Positions 63,676 through 64,000 of a DNA stretch of 64,000 bases are shown here, one piece after another. The position numbers and the translations under genes are program-made. The notes under the pieces were generated by a model that worked only from the letters and a program-made list of their open reading frames with translations, was not told where the DNA came from and did no database searches. The stretch spans positions 62,001 through 126,000 of the forward strand of contig NZ_LROY01000002.1 in NCBI RefSeq assembly GCF_001639145.1, written 5' to 3'. This stretch comes from Microbulbifer sp. Q7. GTDB taxonomy: Bacteria > Pseudomonadota > Gammaproteobacteria > Pseudomonadales > Cellvibrionaceae. How positions within the stretch are numbered: position 1 is the first letter of the stretch; the number at the start of each line of letters is the position of its first letter.

Positions 63676-64000
63676 CCCTATCTCCTGTTGCTTCTGATTC
63701 CTTGGGTTGCCTGGTGCAGGCAGTGCGTCGGGCTGTGCCCGGGCACTTCTTTATCAGACTGAGATGTCTGGTTGCCCTGCGCTGGGCGCGCGCTTTATCG
63801 CAGAAAAATGTGACAGATTTGTTTCAGTCGCGCCTGAGCTGGCTGGCGGCATGCCGGAGGCCGCGCCAGTCGGGCGTTGTCCGTGTCTATTGCTGATTTG
63901 CCAGGGGCGCTCAAAGCCCCCTCAGCGGCGGCTGATTCGGCTCTATTGCCTTCAGGTAGGGCAGAGAGGGGGCCTATAATTCGGTGCTTGAGGGATTTTT
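63676..64000. other. 325-bp right-edge region
   Basis: No gene supported. A TATAAT at 63975-63980 with TTCAGG 18 bp upstream (63951-63956) points to a plus-strand promoter for a gene beyond the edge. It also carries a GGGGC/GCCCC hairpin at about 63904-63920. No Pho box was seen near the start of the phosphate-binding-like gene. Confidence 0.35.

Noticed and set aside
63702..63979. Two small plus-strand frames at the right edge
   Set aside because: They overlap each other in different frames, lack ribosome sites, and a promoter-like TATAAT lies at their end; read as noncoding.

Overview
The window looks like the chromosome of a free-living, aerobic, GC-rich (roughly 60%) gammaproteobacterium of the Pseudomonadales/Cellvibrionales type. 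The evidence is an rsx(rnf) operon, the block aspS-yebC-ruvCAB-ybgC-tolQRAB-pal-cpoB-queE-queC-tRNA-Lys-nadA-bepA-tusA-like-AI-2E transporter-purC in the order known from Pseudomonas, a divergent metG/apbC pair, and many GTG/TTG starts. A marine genus such as Microbulbifer would fit, but the sequence alone does not settle the genus. No phage, insertion sequence, CRISPR array or rRNA operon was seen.

Layout. 1-5257 (minus): rsxA-B-C-D-G-E, an ion-translocating electron-transfer complex, cut off in rsxE at the left edge. 5880-7436: transglutaminase-like protein and the disulfide-bond reductase/GST yghU. 7493-12529: a nitrogen-related island with cyanase, a PP2C phosphatase-protein kinase fusion and a formate/nitrite transporter on the minus strand, divergent from a NasR-type nitrate-sensing antiterminator. 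The leader between them carries an NtrC-like site, a GG-N10-GC sigma-54 promoter, two hairpins with ANTAR-type hexaloops, and an intrinsic terminator whose 5' arm overlaps the second hairpin. 12567-13773: envelope-stress-type DUF883/YqjE/YqjK trio. 14010-18995: hprA-like dehydrogenase, metG, apbC and a small STAS-like protein. 19025-23372: trhO, small hypotheticals, a 3D-domain exported protein and a TPR protein. 23423-29906: ydiJ, then divergently a DUF523/DUF1722 protein, photolyase and DUF2878. 29994-36705: GDSL autotransporter esterase, AruH-like aminotransferase with an Lrp-family regulator, HupE/UreJ with a PpiC-like protein, and cytochrome c5. 37017-41322: membrane-anchored AraC regulator, lytic transglycosylase, proS and an HU protein with a histone-H1-like tail. 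41634-59873: translation, recombination repair, Tol-Pal envelope, queuosine, tRNA-Lys, NAD and purine genes. 59964-63675: aspartate-type aminotransferase, DUF6279 lipoprotein and a phosphate-binding-protein/OmpA fusion.

Most of the window is conserved housekeeping. The part most worth following up is the 7.5-12.5 kb island. Its leader reads as a two-input switch: nitrogen limitation through NtrC/sigma-54, and nitrate/nitrite through NasR antitermination. It controls a transporter, a signalling kinase-phosphatase and cyanase, with no nitrate reductase genes next to it. Several perfect dyads and palindromic intergenic elements elsewhere are also reported.
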